From Acetobacter estunensis (GTDB lineage: Bacteria; Pseudomonadota; Alphaproteobacteria; Acetobacterales; Acetobacteraceae), in assembly GCF_019083805.1 (NCBI RefSeq), contig NZ_JAHRDV010000005.1:231364-295363 (forward strand): 64,000 nucleotides of DNA, written 5' to 3'. Made by a program: the position numbers and the translations under genes. The notes beneath the pieces are model-generated. The model saw nothing but the letters and a program-made list of their open reading frames with translations. It was not told where the DNA came from and did not search any database. This document shows positions 38,374-48,405 of this stretch, one piece after another (positions within the stretch are counted from its first letter, which is position 1; each line of letters starts with the position of its first letter).

Positions 38374-39831
38374 ATGACACAGGACCGTCACACATTCGCT
38401 CTTCCGTCCCCACAGGAAATGGGGCGCATCGATCACGCGGCCTCCCGCACCGTGCCTGTGAGCGTTCTCATGGAACACGCCGGTCGGGCTGTGGCCCGCG
38501 CCGTGCGACGTTTCACGAAACCGGTTCGTGTGCTGGTGCTCTGCGGGCCGGGTAATAATGGCGGGGACGGCTGGGTGGCTGCCCGCTATCTGGCGAATGC
38601 AGGCTGGCCCGTCAGCGCCGCCGTGATGGCAGAGCCGAAACCGGGTAGCGATGCCGCGGCGGTAATGGCCCGATTCCATGGGCCACGTGTGCCATTTACA
38701 GCGCAGGAGGCCGCACGTGCCGATCTTGTGATCGATGCGGTGTTCGGCGCGGGTCTGTCGCGTGATGTGAGCGACGATGTGGGGGCTGTGCTTGCTGCGG
38801 CGAAGCGCGTCGTGGCCATCGACATGCCCACGGGCGTGGACGGCGCGACAGGGCATGTGCGCGGCCATGCGCGGGCTGCGGAACTGACGGTCACGTTCTT
38901 TCGTGCCAAGCCCGGGCATTTGCTTCTGCCGGGACGGGAGTTGTGCGGCCAACTGGAAGTGCATGACATCGGCATTCCTGTCGCCACGCTCGATGACGTT
39001 GTGGTGCAGACGTTCTGGAACAGGCCGGGTTTGTGGCGGCTTCCTGTGCCGGGAATGGAGTCGCACAAATACAGCCGTGGCGTGGTGAGTCTGTGCGCGG
39101 GTGCGGCCATGCCGGGAGCGGCGCGTCTTTCGGCTACGGCTGCACGGCACACGGGCGCCGGGTTGGTGCGCATCGCAGCAGGTGAAGCGGCGCCCGGCTT
39201 TCGGCTGGGGGCGCCGGGGTTGATCATCGACGATGGGGCTCTTGAGACGTTACTGGAGGACCAGCGGCGGCATGTCTGGATCTGCGGTCCCGGTCTGCTG
39301 CCGGAAGAAGTGGAAAAGGTGCTGCCTGCGCTGGTGGCGGCAAAGCGCTGTGTGCTGGCGGATGCGGGAGCATTTTCGTGGGCGGCCGGTGCGCCGGAGC
39401 GTCTGCGTGGCGTGGCCGTGGTGACGCCCCATGCAGGCGAGTTTGCGCGGGTGTTCGGCAAGCCGGGCGACGACCTTCTGGCGGCAGCCCGCGCGGCGGC
39501 GGCGCACATTGAGGCGGTGGTGGTGCTCAAGGGCGCGTCCACGCTCATCGCAGCGCCGGACGGTCGCGTGGCGATCAACACGCATGCCACCCCCGCGCTC
39601 GGGACAGCGGGTTCGGGAGACACGCTGACGGGGATCATTGGCGCACTGCTCGCGGCCCGGATGGAGCCATGGGAGGCGGCCTGCGCCGGTGTGTGGCTGC
39701 ACGGAGAGGCAGGACTGCGCGCTGGAGACTGGCTGATCGCGGAGGATCTAGACGTGCATCTGGGCGCAGCCCGGGATGAGGCGACGCGGGTTCAGGGGGA
39801 GAGCGATGAGGCGGAATCCCGGAAACGGTGA
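38374..39831 (+). CDS. nnr: Bifunctional NAD(P)HX epimerase / ADP-dependent dehydratase
   Basis: 485 residues. It repairs hydrated NAD(P)H. The N-terminal YjeF_N epimerase shows 'LMEHAGRAVARAVRRF', 'VLVLCGPGNNGGDGWVAARY' and 'VVAIDMPTGVDGATG'. The C-terminal dehydratase shows 'HKYSRGVVSLCAGA', 'VTPHAGEFARVFG', 'VVVLKGASTLIAAPDG' and 'TPALGTAGSGDTLTGIIGAL' (catalytic Asp). Often placed near ammonium-regulator genes, but here it precedes tRNA-Leu. Confidence 0.93.
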   Translation: MTQDRHTFALPSPQEMGRIDHAASRTVPVSVLMEHAGRAVARAVRRFTKPVRVLVLCGPGNNGGDGWVAARYLANAGWPVSAAVMAEPKPGSDAAAVMARFHGPRVPFTAQEAARADLVIDAVFGAGLSRDVSDDVGAVLAAAKRVVAIDMPTGVDGATGHVRGHARAAELTVTFFRAKPGHLLLPGRELCGQLEVHDIGIPVATLDDVVVQTFWNRPGLWRLPVPGMESHKYSRGVVSLCAGAAMPGAARLSATAARHTGAGLVRIAAGEAAPGFRLGAPGLIIDDGALETLLEDQRRHVWICGPGLLPEEVEKVLPALVAAKRCVLADAGAFSWAAGAPERLRGVAVVTPHAGEFARVFGKPGDDLLAAARAAAAHIEAVVVLKGASTLIAAPDGRVAINTHATPALGTAGSGDTLTGIIGALLAARMEPWEAACAGVWLHGEAGLRAGDWLIAEDLDVHLGAARDEATRVQGESDEAESRKR

Positions 39832-39921
39832 GCGTACAAGACGCGGCCGCGACCTTGCCCCGCGCGGCGGTCTGCGGTAAGCGGGCGCCCTTGACGTTCC
39901 GGGTGAGCCGGCAGGTCATGT

Positions 39922-40006
<85 letters not shown>

Positions 40007-40131
40007 ATTGTCTGTCTTGGGCTGAGGACGTGACCGCTGTCGCGGTCTTTCGCCGGAATGACGGGTGCAGCCACGAGGGTCGGTGCCCGGATGTTTGTGA
40101 CGAGTTCGTACGAAGAGGATGGCCTGGGCAT

Positions 40132-41463
40132 ATGCAGGTTACAGAGACGCTTTCCGAAGGCCTGAAGCACGCCTTCACCGTGGTCGTTCCGTCGGCCGAA
40201 CTCGAGCAGAAGGAGGAGGCCCGTCTCAAGGAAGTGGCCGCTTCCGCCAAGCTGCCGGGCTTCCGTCCGGGCAAGGTGCCCGTCGCCATCGCGCGTCAGC
40301 GCTTCGGTGACAGCGTGAAGGGCGAGGTGCTTGAGCAGACGGTGAACGACTCGCTGCGCAGCCTGTTCGAGGAGCGTAATCTGCGCCCCGCTCTCCAGCC
40401 GAAGGTCGAAGTGACGTCGGGTGGTGACGGCAAGGGCGATCTGGAATTCAAGGTCGAGACGGAAGTTCTGCCCGAAATCAAGGTGCCTGATCTGTCCGAT
40501 CTCTCTCTCGTGCGCCTGAAGGCCGAGCCGGATGCCGCCACGGTGGACAAGGCCATTGAGGACATCGCCAAGCGTCAGCGTGAGTTCGTAACGGTCGAGG
40601 AAGTGCGTCCGGCTGCCAAGGGCGACATCATTGCGATCGACTTCGTAGGCAAGCGCGATGGCGTGCCTTTCGAGGGCGGCACGGCTGAGAACATCAATGT
40701 CGAGATCGGCGGCGAAGGGTTCATTCCCGGTTTTGCCGAGCAGATCGAGGGTATGAAGCCGGGCGAGGAGAAGGTCATCACGGTGACGTTCCCTGAGGAT
40801 TACGGCGCGAAGGAACTGGCCGGTCAGACCGCCACGTTCGATATTAAGGCCCGTGAACTGAAGAAGCCGGTCGAATCCGAGATCAACGACGATCTGGCCA
40901 AGAAGCTCGGTTTCGAGAGCCTTGAGCAGATCCGTGAGCTGATCGGCAAGCAGGTCGAGGGTGAATACGAGCAGCTTTCTCGTCTTCGTCTGAAGCGCGA
41001 GCTTCTGGACAAGCTGGCTGAAAAGACCGATTTCCCTGCGCCTGAAGGCATGGTGGACGCCGAGTTCGAGCAGATCTGGGCGCGTGTCGAGGCCGACCGC
41101 AAGTCGGGCGAGCTGGATGACGAAGACAAGGACAAGGACGAAGCGACGCTGAAGGCGGACTACCGCAAGATCGCCGAGCGTCGTGTGAAGCTGGGCCTTC
41201 TTCTGGCCGAAATCGGCCGCGAAAAGGGCATCACCGTCACGCAGGACGAGATGGCGCGCGCCATCCGTGCCGAGGCCATGCGTTATCGTGGTCAGGAGCA
41301 GCAGGTGTTCGACTTCTTCGTGAAGAACCCGCAGGCGTCCGAGTCCCTTCGTGGCCCGATCTTCGAAAACAAGGTGATCGACTACATTGTCGAGCTGGCG
41401 AAGGTCGAGGACAAGACGGTGACACCGGAAGAACTGGCCGACATGCCAGCCGCTGGCGCCTGA
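40132..41463 (+). CDS. tig: Trigger factor (ribosome-associated chaperone, PPIase)
   Basis: 443 residues from ATG 40132; the open frame extends upstream through the tRNA but is not coding there. The N-terminal ribosome-binding domain has the signature 'KLPGFRPGKVPVAIARQRFG'. The FKBP-type domain (about 155–245) carries 'GDIIAIDFVGKRDGVPFEGG' and 'GFIPGFAEQIEGMKPGEEK'. The helical C-terminal arms follow. It binds nascent chains at the ribosome exit. Terminator after the stop; clpP, clpX and lon follow, a classic proteostasis cluster. Confidence 0.95.
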   Translation: MQVTETLSEGLKHAFTVVVPSAELEQKEEARLKEVAASAKLPGFRPGKVPVAIARQRFGDSVKGEVLEQTVNDSLRSLFEERNLRPALQPKVEVTSGGDGKGDLEFKVETEVLPEIKVPDLSDLSLVRLKAEPDAATVDKAIEDIAKRQREFVTVEEVRPAAKGDIIAIDFVGKRDGVPFEGGTAENINVEIGGEGFIPGFAEQIEGMKPGEEKVITVTFPEDYGAKELAGQTATFDIKARELKKPVESEINDDLAKKLGFESLEQIRELIGKQVEGEYEQLSRLRLKRELLDKLAEKTDFPAPEGMVDAEFEQIWARVEADRKSGELDDEDKDKDEATLKADYRKIAERRVKLGLLLAEIGREKGITVTQDEMARAIRAEAMRYRGQEQQVFDFFVKNPQASESLRGPIFENKVIDYIVELAKVEDKTVTPEELADMPAAGA

Positions 41464-41500
41464 AACGGTTGAGTGGTCCTTTCGGGGGCTTGCGATTCGC

Positions 41501-41547
41501 GGCACCCATCCCTTCCGGTGTGAGGGGGTGGGTGCCGTGTTCGTTTT
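41501..41547 (+). terminator. Terminator after tig
   Basis: GGCACCCATCCC (41501–41512) pairs with GGGGTGGGTGCC (41525–41536), including one G·U pair, followed by GTGTTCGTTTT. The rest of the 240-bp gap before clpP should hold its promoter; no clear element was identified. Confidence 0.7.
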
Positions 41548-41706
41548 GGGAGATATGTTGATGCCCGCGATGCAAATCACACCGATTTTCGCGTCGCGGG
41601 GTGGCGTCGGAGAGGTTTATCTCTATCTTAGACAGACCGGGCGCTGCTCCGCCCCGTCTCCGCCATCGGGGCGGGACACGCAGGCACACAAGTCGGGAAT
41701 GATGTG

Positions 41707-42345
41707 ATGAGGGATTCGAACCCTGTCGAGATTTACAACAACTCTCTCGTGCCGATGGTGGTCGAGCAGACCTCTCGCGGCGAGCGTGCGTTCGATATCT
41801 ATTCGCGCCTTCTGCAGGAGCGGATCATTTTCCTGACCGGTCCGGTCTACGATCAGGTCGCCTCTGTCATCTGTGCGCAGCTTCTTTATCTGGAGAGCGT
41901 GAACCCGACGAAGGAAATCTCGTTCTACATCAACAGCCCCGGTGGCGTGGTGTCGGCGGGCCTGTCGATCTACGACACCATGCAGTACATCCGCAGCCCG
42001 GTCAGCACGGTCTGTCTGGGGCAGGCGGCGTCCATGGGGTCGCTGCTGCTGGCCGGGGGTGCCGCCAAGCGCCGCTACGCGCTGCCGAATGCGCGCGTGA
42101 TGGTGCATCAGCCCTCGGGTGGTGCGCAGGGGCAGGCGAGCGATATCGAGATTCAGGCGCAGGAGATCCTCACGATCCGCCGTCGCCTCAACGAGATCTA
42201 CCGCGAGCACACCGGTCAGACGCTTGAGGAAATCGAGCGCAAGCTGGAGCGTGACAGCTACATGTCCGCCGAAGAAGCCAAGTCTTTCGGTATCGTGGAC
42301 GAAGTCATCCGCAGCCATGAGGCCCAGTCACCGGAGAAGGCGTAA
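41707..42345 (+). CDS. clpP: ATP-dependent Clp protease, proteolytic subunit
   Basis: 212 residues from ATG 41707 (a GTG one codon upstream is in frame). The serine protease triad is Ser109 ('[13 protein letters not shown]'), His134 ('[13 protein letters not shown]') and Asp183 ('[11 protein letters not shown]'). Tetradecameric barrel fed by ClpX, whose gene follows after 121 bp. Confidence 0.97.
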   Translation: MRDSNPVEIYNNSLVPMVVEQTSRGERAFDIYSRLLQERIIFLTGPVYDQVASVICAQLLYLESVNPTKEISFYINSPGGVVSAGLSIYDTMQYIRSPVSTVCLGQAASMGSLLLAGGAAKRRYALPNARVMVHQPSGGAQGQASDIEIQAQEILTIRRRLNEIYREHTGQTLEEIERKLERDSYMSAEEAKSFGIVDEVIRSHEAQSPEKA

Positions 42346-42404
42346 ATCCTTCACCGCAGGCCGGGATGGCCTTGCCTTGATGAGCGGGCAGGGAGCGGCT
42401 ACGG

Positions 42405-42433
42405 TTTTTTTTTGCCCGGCCTTCAGGTCGGGC
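42405..42433 (+). other. T9 run and hairpin in the clpP–clpX gap
   Basis: Nine consecutive T residues (42405–42413) are followed at once by GCCCGGCC–TTCA–GGTCGGGC (42414–42433). A weaker CCTTGCC/GGCAGGG stem lies upstream (about 42370–42395). The T-run is 11 bases from that stem, so this is not a standard terminator; it may limit read-through into clpX. Confidence 0.4.
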
Positions 42434-42466
42434 GGCCCTTCGGGGTCAAAGGTTGAGGAACGGCTG

Positions 42467-43732
42467 ATGAACGCGAAGTCCGGCGATTCCAAGAACACGC
42501 TGTATTGCTCGTTCTGCGGAAAGTCCCAGCATGAGGTCCGCAAGCTCATCGCGGGGCCGACGGTGTTCATCTGCGACGAGTGCGTCGAACTGTGCATGGA
42601 CATCATCCGTGAGGAGCACAAGACGACGTTGGTGAAGTCGCGCGACGGTGTGCCGACTCCCAAGGAAATCTGCGCGATCCTCGACGATTATGTGATCGGC
42701 CAGTCCGAGGCGAAGAAGGTGCTCTCGGTCGCGGTTCATAATCACTACAAGCGGCTGGCCTACGCACAGAAGAACAGCGACGTTGAGATTTCGAAGTCCA
42801 ACATCCTGCTCATCGGTCCGACCGGCTCGGGCAAGACGCTGCTGGCCCAGACGCTGGCGCGCATTATCGATGTGCCGTTCACCATGGCCGACGCCACCAC
42901 GCTGACCGAAGCGGGGTATGTGGGCGAGGATGTGGAGAATATCATCCTCAAGCTGCTGCAGGCGGCGGACTACAATGTGGAACGCGCGCAGCGCGGCATC
43001 GTTTATATCGACGAGATCGACAAGATTTCCCGCAAGTCCGACAACCCTTCCATCACCCGCGATGTGAGTGGCGAGGGCGTGCAGCAGGCGTTGCTCAAAC
43101 TGATGGAAGGCACGGTGGCGTCCGTGCCGCCGCAGGGTGGACGCAAGCATCCGCAGCAGGAGTTCCTGCAGGTGGACACCACCAACATGCTCTTCATCTG
43201 CGGCGGTGCGTTCGCGGGGCTTGAGAAGATCATCTCCGCGCGCGGAAAAGGTTCGGGTATTGGCTTCGGTGCCGATGTGAAGGATCCGGACGAGCAGCGC
43301 ACGGGTGCTGTGCTCAAGAATGTGGAGCCTGAGGATCTGGTCAAGTTCGGCCTGATCCCCGAGTTCATCGGTCGTCTGCCTGTCGTGGCGACGCTTGATG
43401 ATCTGGACGAAGCCGCGCTGGTGCAGATACTGTCCGCGCCGAAGAACGCGCTGGTCAAGCAGTATGCCAAGCTCTTCCAGATGGAAGATGTGAAGCTGAC
43501 GTTCACGGACGACGCGCTGAAAGCGATTGCCCACCGCGCGCTGGAGCGTAAGACGGGTGCGCGCGGTCTGCGTTCCATTCTCGAGAGCATTCTGCTGTCC
43601 ACCATGTTCGACCTGCCCGGGCTGGAAAACGTGGAGGAAGTGGTGGTCAACCGCGATTCCGCGGAAGGCCGTGCCGCTCCTGTCTATGTGTATGGCAAGG
43701 GCAAGGAGCAGCCGACGGAGCAGTCCGCCTGA
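42467..43732 (+). CDS. clpX: Clp protease ATP-binding subunit ClpX
   Basis: 421 residues from ATG 42467 (GAGGA seven bases upstream). The zinc-binding domain has Cys14, Cys17, Cys36 and Cys39 ('[10 protein letters not shown]', 'FICDECVEL'). AAA+ core: Walker A '[16 protein letters not shown]' (about 118), pore loop '[11 protein letters not shown]', Walker B '[10 protein letters not shown]', and the 'GFGA' loop 'GIGFGADVK'. It unfolds tagged proteins for ClpP. Confidence 0.97.
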   Translation: MNAKSGDSKNTLYCSFCGKSQHEVRKLIAGPTVFICDECVELCMDIIREEHKTTLVKSRDGVPTPKEICAILDDYVIGQSEAKKVLSVAVHNHYKRLAYAQKNSDVEISKSNILLIGPTGSGKTLLAQTLARIIDVPFTMADATTLTEAGYVGEDVENIILKLLQAADYNVERAQRGIVYIDEIDKISRKSDNPSITRDVSGEGVQQALLKLMEGTVASVPPQGGRKHPQQEFLQVDTTNMLFICGGAFAGLEKIISARGKGSGIGFGADVKDPDEQRTGAVLKNVEPEDLVKFGLIPEFIGRLPVVATLDDLDEAALVQILSAPKNALVKQYAKLFQMEDVKLTFTDDALKAIAHRALERKTGARGLRSILESILLSTMFDLPGLENVEEVVVNRDSAEGRAAPVYVYGKGKEQPTEQSA

Positions 43733-43794
43733 GTGCGGCCGGCTCTCTTTGCTTCACACTGCGGAGACGAGGGGAACATCCGTTCCGCTGGCCC

Positions 43795-43823
43795 CTTGTG
43801 AGCGCACCCATCGATACCGATAT
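43795..43823 (+). promoter_or_regulatory. Probable heat-shock (RpoH) promoter of lon
   Basis: CTTG (43795–43798), an 18-bp spacer, then CCGATAT (43817–43823). This fits the alphaproteobacterial sigma-32 pattern CTTG-N17/18-CYTATNT with one mismatch. It lies about 120 bp before lon, a known heat-shock gene in many bacteria. Confidence 0.45.
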
Positions 43824-43945
43824 CAAGGAAGGAAGCGGCGGCCGGAATGTAGGTCGCCGTTTGCCGACGGGCAGATCTGCCGTGGGCGTGCCGAAGGCGG
43901 GCGCGCAGGGCGGGATCGTCCATTCAGGAGGTCATCGGCACTAGT

Positions 43946-46444
43946 ATGACAGAAAAAGACAAGACCCCCGCTCCGCGCCGCAAGCGCACCACCAAGAAGA
44001 CGGAAGCGGTTGTGCCTGCCACGTCTCCCGTGGAAGAGGCGGTGAAAACGCTTCCCGAGACGCCGGGCCGTGTGGCGGTGCTGCCGCTGCGCGACATTGT
44101 GGTCTTTCCGCATATGATCGTCCCCCTCTTCGTGGGGCGTGAGAAATCCGTGCGCGCACTGGAAGCTGTCACCAGCGAGGACAAGCAGATCCTGTTGGTA
44201 ACACAGAAGGACGCGACGGTGGACGATCCGGCGGCGGACGATATCTATCGTTTCGGCACGGTTTCCACGATCCTACAGCTTCTCAAGCTGCCCGATGGCA
44301 CGGTGAAGGTGCTGGTCGAAGGCAACCGCCGCGCGCGGGTGAAGACGCTGCACGAGGTCGAGGGCCATTTCGAGGCCGACATCGAACTGGTCGAGGATGT
44401 CCCGGTCGCGAGCGAGGAGGCGGAAGCCCTTGCGCGCGCGGTGGTGGGGCAGTTCGAGCAGTATGTGAAGCTCAACAAGAAGATCGCGGCCGAGGTGATG
44501 GTTTCGCTGAATCAGATCAGCGACCTGTCCAAGCTGGCTGACACGATTGCGAGCCATCTCAATCTCAAGATTTCCGAGAAGCAGGAAATCCTTGAGCTGC
44601 CGACAGTCACCAAGCAGCTTGAGAAGATTCTCGCCCATATGGAAGCCGAGATCGGCGTCCTGCAGGTGGAGAAGCGCATCCGTGGCCGCGTAAAGCGGCA
44701 GATGGAGAAGACGCAGCGCGAGTACTACCTCAACGAGCAGCTCAAGGCGATCCAGAAAGAACTCGGCGAAGGCGAGGACGGCAAGGACGAGACCGCCGAG
44801 CTCGAAGAGAAGATCGCCAAGACGAAGTTCAGCAAGGAGGCGCGCGAGAAGGCGCAGGCTGAGCTGAAGAAGCTGCGCGGCATGAGCCCGATGTCGGCCG
44901 AGTCCACGGTCGTGCGCAACTATCTCGACTGGCTGCTGAGCGTGCCATGGAAAAAGCGCACCAAGGTCAAGACCGATCTGGTCGAGGCCGAGAAGGTTCT
45001 TGATGAGGACCATTACGCGCTGGAGAAGGTCAAGGAGCGTATCCTTGAATATCTGGCGGTGCAGAGCCGTTCCCAGAAGGTGAAGGGACCGATCCTGTGC
45101 CTTGTCGGGCCGCCGGGTGTGGGTAAGACCACGTTGGCGCGCGCCATCGCGAAGGCGACGGGACGGCACTATGTCCGCATGTCGCTGGGTGGTGTGCGCG
45201 ACGAGTCCGAGATCCGCGGCCATCGCCGGACCTATATCGGCTCCATGCCGGGCAAGATCATTCAGGGTATGAAGAAGGCGAAGGTGTCCAACCCGCTCTT
45301 CCTGCTCGATGAGATCGACAAGCTCGGCGCGGATTGGCGCGGCGATCCGGCGTCCGCCCTGCTTGAGGTTCTCGACCCTGAGCAGAATGCGACGTTCTCG
45401 GATCACTATCTCGAAGTGGATTACGATCTGTCGGATGTAATGTTCGTCACCACGGCGAACAGTCTGAACATGCCGCAGCCGCTTCTGGACCGCATGGAGA
45501 TCATTCGTCTCTCCGGTTACACCGAGGATGAGAAGCTCAACATCGCGAAGCGGCATCTGATCGCCAAGCAGGGCGAGGCACATAACCTCAAGCCTGAGGA
45601 GTGGTCGATCTCGGATGCGGCGCTGATGGATCTGATCCGCTTCTACACACGTGAAGCTGGCGTTCGCAGTCTTGAGCGTGAGATTGCCAATGTGGCCCGC
45701 AAGGTCGTGAAGGAAATCGTCACGGGCAAGGCCAAGAAGGTCGCGGTCACCGAGAAAAATCTCGGCAAGTTCGCGGGTGTGCGCCGGTTCTCGCATGGAG
45801 AGACGGAGATCACCGATATGGTCGGCGTGGTCACCGGATTGGCCTGGACCGAGGTGGGCGGTGAGATCCTGACGATCGAGAGCGTGATGGTGCCCGGCAA
45901 GGGCAACGTCAAGCAGACCGGCAAGCTGGGCGATGTGATGCAGGAGAGCGTCTCTGCGGCTCTTTCCTATGTCCGTAGCCGCGCGGTGCAGTTCGGCATC
46001 AAGCCGACGCTGTTCGAAAAGCGCGACCTGCACGTGCATGTTCCGGAAGGGGCGACTCCGAAAGACGGTCCTTCGGCGGGTATCGCCATGGCGACGTCGC
46101 TGGTCAGCGTGCTGACGGGTATTCCTGTGCGGCATGACGTGGCCATGACCGGCGAGATCACTCTGCGTGGCCGTGTGCTGCCCATCGGCGGTCTCAAGGA
46201 AAAGCTGCTGGCGGCTTTGCGCGCAGGCATCAAGACGGTGTTCCTACCCAAGGAGAATGAGAAGGACATTGCGGAACTTCCCGAGGCGGTGAAGCGGAAT
46301 CTCGAGTTGGTTCCGGTCTCGCATGTGGATGAGGTGATCGACCGCGCGCTGGTTCGTGTCCCGGTGCCGATCGAGTGGGAGGATGAGACGGACCAACTCG
46401 CTCCTATCGCCGCTCCCGCTGTCGCGAGCGCTGTCGCTCACTGA
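43946..46444 (+). CDS. lon: Lon ATP-dependent protease
   Basis: 832 residues. N-terminal substrate-binding LAN domain ('[20 protein letters not shown]'), coiled coil, AAA+ module with '[19 protein letters not shown]' and '[10 protein letters not shown]', and a C-terminal protease with the catalytic Ser710 ('[11 protein letters not shown]') and Lys751 ('IGGLKEKLL'). The first 35 residues are a Lys/Arg/Thr-rich extension. It degrades misfolded and regulatory proteins. It follows clpX by 213 bp, with its own probable heat-shock promoter. Confidence 0.97.
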   Translation: MTEKDKTPAPRRKRTTKKTEAVVPATSPVEEAVKTLPETPGRVAVLPLRDIVVFPHMIVPLFVGREKSVRALEAVTSEDKQILLVTQKDATVDDPAADDIYRFGTVSTILQLLKLPDGTVKVLVEGNRRARVKTLHEVEGHFEADIELVEDVPVASEEAEALARAVVGQFEQYVKLNKKIAAEVMVSLNQISDLSKLADTIASHLNLKISEKQEILELPTVTKQLEKILAHMEAEIGVLQVEKRIRGRVKRQMEKTQREYYLNEQLKAIQKELGEGEDGKDETAELEEKIAKTKFSKEAREKAQAELKKLRGMSPMSAESTVVRNYLDWLLSVPWKKRTKVKTDLVEAEKVLDEDHYALEKVKERILEYLAVQSRSQKVKGPILCLVGPPGVGKTTLARAIAKATGRHYVRMSLGGVRDESEIRGHRRTYIGSMPGKIIQGMKKAKVSNPLFLLDEIDKLGADWRGDPASALLEVLDPEQNATFSDHYLEVDYDLSDVMFVTTANSLNMPQPLLDRMEIIRLSGYTEDEKLNIAKRHLIAKQGEAHNLKPEEWSISDAALMDLIRFYTREAGVRSLEREIANVARKVVKEIVTGKAKKVAVTEKNLGKFAGVRRFSHGETEITDMVGVVTGLAWTEVGGEILTIESVMVPGKGNVKQTGKLGDVMQESVSAALSYVRSRAVQFGIKPTLFEKRDLHVHVPEGATPKDGPSAGIAMATSLVSVLTGIPVRHDVAMTGEITLRGRVLPIGGLKEKLLAALRAGIKTVFLPKENEKDIAELPEAVKRNLELVPVSHVDEVIDRALVRVPVPIEWEDETDQLAPIAAPAVASAVAH

Positions 46445-46504
46445 AGGAGGGAGTCGTCAACGGGCAGGTAACCATTTTTGCGGGCCTGCCGCACGCGGAG
46501 GCTG

Positions 46505-46532
46505 TTGACGTGGCGGAAAACGGCTTCATAGT
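46505..46532 (+). promoter_or_regulatory. Probable sigma-70 promoter of hup
   Basis: TTGACG (46505–46510), 16-bp spacer, CATAGT (46527–46532). Five and four matches to the consensus hexamers. It gives a 5' leader of about 60 nt. Confidence 0.5.
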
Positions 46533-46544
46533 GCGCCGCGGAAT

Positions 46545-46575
46545 GTCCCCCGGGGTCGGAACGGTTCCGGGGGAC
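46545..46575 (+). other. Hairpin in the 5' leader of hup
   Basis: GTCCCCCGG (46545–46553) and CCGGGGGAC (46567–46575) form a perfect 9-bp GC stem between the probable promoter and the ribosome binding site. There is no T-run, so it is not a terminator; it may affect mRNA stability or translation. Confidence 0.5.
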
Positions 46576-46597
46576 CTGAACATAGAAAGGCGTACGT

Positions 46598-46882
46598 ATG
46601 GACAAGCCGCTCAACAAGCAGGAACTCGTCTCGGTTGTTGCAGACGAAGTTGACCTGCCCAAGGCGAAGGCTGGCGAAGTGGTGGACGCGGTGTTCGCGG
46701 CTATCGAGAAGGCGCTCAAGGGTGGACAGGAAGTCCGTCTCGTCGGTTTCGGCTCGTTTGTGACGGCTCACCGCAAGGCCACCAAGGGCCGTAACCCGCG
46801 CACCGGTGAGGAGATCGACATTCCGGCCTCCACCTCCGTGCGCTTCAAGCCGGGCAAGACCCTCAAGGACGCCGTGAGCTGA
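46598..46882 (+). CDS. hup: DNA-binding protein HU
   Basis: 94 residues, standard size. It starts 'MDKPLNKQELVSVVADEVDL', with dimer core 'GQEVRLVGFGSFVTAHRKA' and the DNA-binding arm 'KGRNPRTGEEIDIPASTSV', ending 'FKPGKTLKDAV'. A nucleoid protein that bends DNA. Its position after lon matches many proteobacterial genomes. Confidence 0.96.
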   Translation: MDKPLNKQELVSVVADEVDLPKAKAGEVVDAVFAAIEKALKGGQEVRLVGFGSFVTAHRKATKGRNPRTGEEIDIPASTSVRFKPGKTLKDAVS

Positions 46883-46913
46883 TCACGGTCCCTTTAGGAC
46901 CAAGCTTTTGGAG

Positions 46914-46947
46914 CGGGCGGTCAGGGGAAACCCTGTCCGCCCGTTTC
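46914..46947 (+). terminator. Terminator after hup
   Basis: CGGGCGG-T-CAGGG pairs with CCCTG-T-CCGCCCG across a short loop, with a single T·T mismatch, then TTTCGT. A stable hairpin with a short T-run. Confidence 0.75.
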
Positions 46948-46995
46948 GTATTTCAGCGACTTGATTGTTCCGTGGCTTTTGGCTAACCACGGCGC

Positions 46996-47070
46996 GGGTG
47001 ATTAGCTCAGCGGTAGAGCGTCTCGTTTACACCGAGATGGTCGGCGGTTCGATCCCGTCATCACCCACCA
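46996..47070 (+). tRNA. tRNA-Val (anticodon TAC)
   Basis: Acceptor GGGTGAT pairs with ATCACCC; D-arm TAGCTCAGCGGTAGAGC; anticodon stem TCTCG/CGAGA with loop TTTACAC (anticodon TAC); T-loop GTTCGATCC; discriminator A and encoded CCA. 75 nt. Confidence 0.97.
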
Positions 47071-47405
47071 TTCCTTCTTCCTTGCAAATTGCTGTTTCAC
47101 GTCCCGACTGCTGGCGCAGAAAACCGTTGTGCGGCCCTCTGTAGTGTTTCGTTTTCGGAATGACCTGTCGATTTGTTTCATGTCATTGCGTGTCACATGC
47201 GCGTGTGTTCAATAAGAAAAAGTGGCTGTTTTCCGTAGGGATCGCCGTGACTGTATACGGTCGAGTCGTTTCACACGGAAAAGTTCCCAAGCAGATGGGG
47301 GCGCGTCACTGGTCAGGCTGGGTTCATGGACCTAGTTTGGGCGCGACGGTTAGGACAGACGGGACACACCATCCGCACCATCGGATGGAGGAGAAGGGAG
47401 ACAGC
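47071..47405 (+). other. Gap between tRNA-Val and nuoA
   Basis: 335 bp that should carry the promoter of the nuo operon. A frame upstream of and in phase with nuoA is open from 47160 but lacks a ribosome binding site and family similarity, so I do not call it coding. No clear promoter pair was found. Confidence 0.45.
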
Positions 47406-47771
47406 ATGACTTCGACGATCGACGCTTATCTTCCCGTGCTGATTTTCGGAGTGCTGGCGGTGGTGATCGCCGGTGCGATGCTGGGCGCTTCCCTCGTGTG
47501 CGGGCAGCAGAAGCCCTATGCCGAGAAACTTACGGCGTATGAGTGCGGATTCGAGGCGTTCGATGACGCCCGACGCCGCTTCGATGTGCGGTTCTATCTC
47601 GTCTCGATCCTGTTCATCATCTTCGATCTGGAAGTGGCCTTCCTGTTCCCTTGGGCAATTAGCCTTTCGCGGATCGGGTTGCTCGGCTTTCTGTCCATGA
47701 TGGGTTTTCTCGGCGTGCTGGGAATCGGTTTTCTCTACGAGTGGCGCAAAGGTGCGCTCGATTGGGATTGA
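47406..47771 (+). CDS. nuoA: NADH-quinone oxidoreductase subunit A
   Basis: 121 residues from ATG 47406, fixed by the strong GGAGGAGAAGGGAG just upstream. Three membrane helices. The family segments 'YECGFEAFDDARRRFDVRFY' and 'FIIFDLEVAFLFPWA' form part of the quinone-site loop region. First gene of the complex I operon. Confidence 0.95.
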   Translation: MTSTIDAYLPVLIFGVLAVVIAGAMLGASLVCGQQKPYAEKLTAYECGFEAFDDARRRFDVRFYLVSILFIIFDLEVAFLFPWAISLSRIGLLGFLSMMGFLGVLGIGFLYEWRKGALDWD

Positions 47772-47823
47772 TGGATTGGGTGCGAGAGTTCGGCCGAGTG
47801 TGTGATGTGGTGGAGAACGCGCG

Positions 47824-48405
47824 ATGAGCGGTGAAAACCCCGAGACAGCCCAAAATGCGGGGCAGAATATCGTCTGGAACCGCGACATGGTGCCGCCGGG
47901 GCCTGAGCAGGACGCCATCGTCCGCGGGATCACCGGTGAGATCAGCGAGAAGGGCTTTGTTGTCGCCAGTCTCGACAAGCTGGTGAACTGGGGGCGCACG
48001 GGTAGCCTGTGGCCGATGTCTTTCGGTCTGGCCTGCTGCGCGGTGGAGATGATCCACGCTTACATGCCGCGCTACGATCTTGACCGCATGGGCATCATCC
48101 CGCGCGGATCGCCACGTCAGTCGGACGTGATGATCGTGGCGGGTACGCTCACCAACAAGATGGCGCCTGCTCTGCGGCGCGTGTACGACCAGATGGCCGA
48201 ACCGCGTTGGGTCATTTCCATGGGCTCCTGTGCCAATGGTGGTGGCTATTACCATTATTCCTATTCGGTCGTGCGGGGCTGTGACCGCGTGGTGCCAGTG
48301 GATGTGTATGTGCCCGGCTGCCCACCCACGGCGGAGGCGCTGATCTACGGCATCCTGCTGCTTCAGAAAAAAATTCGTCGGACAGGGACCATTCTCCGTG
48401 GCTGA
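47824..48405 (+). CDS. nuoB: NADH-quinone oxidoreductase subunit B
   Basis: 193 residues. It carries the terminal cluster N2; ligands lie in '[13 protein letters not shown]' (tandem Cys), '[12 protein letters not shown]' and '[12 protein letters not shown]'. Peripheral arm, at the quinone pocket with subunit D. The stop overlaps the GTG start of nuoC. Confidence 0.96.
   Translation: MSGENPETAQNAGQNIVWNRDMVPPGPEQDAIVRGITGEISEKGFVVASLDKLVNWGRTGSLWPMSFGLACCAVEMIHAYMPRYDLDRMGIIPRGSPRQSDVMIVAGTLTNKMAPALRRVYDQMAEPRWVISMGSCANGGGYYHYSYSVVRGCDRVVPVDVYVPGCPPTAEALIYGILLLQKKIRRTGTILRG

Noticed and set aside
47160..47405. In-frame upstream extension of nuoA
   Set aside because: The extension has no similarity to NuoA and no ribosome binding site, whereas ATG 47406 has an excellent one and gives the family length.
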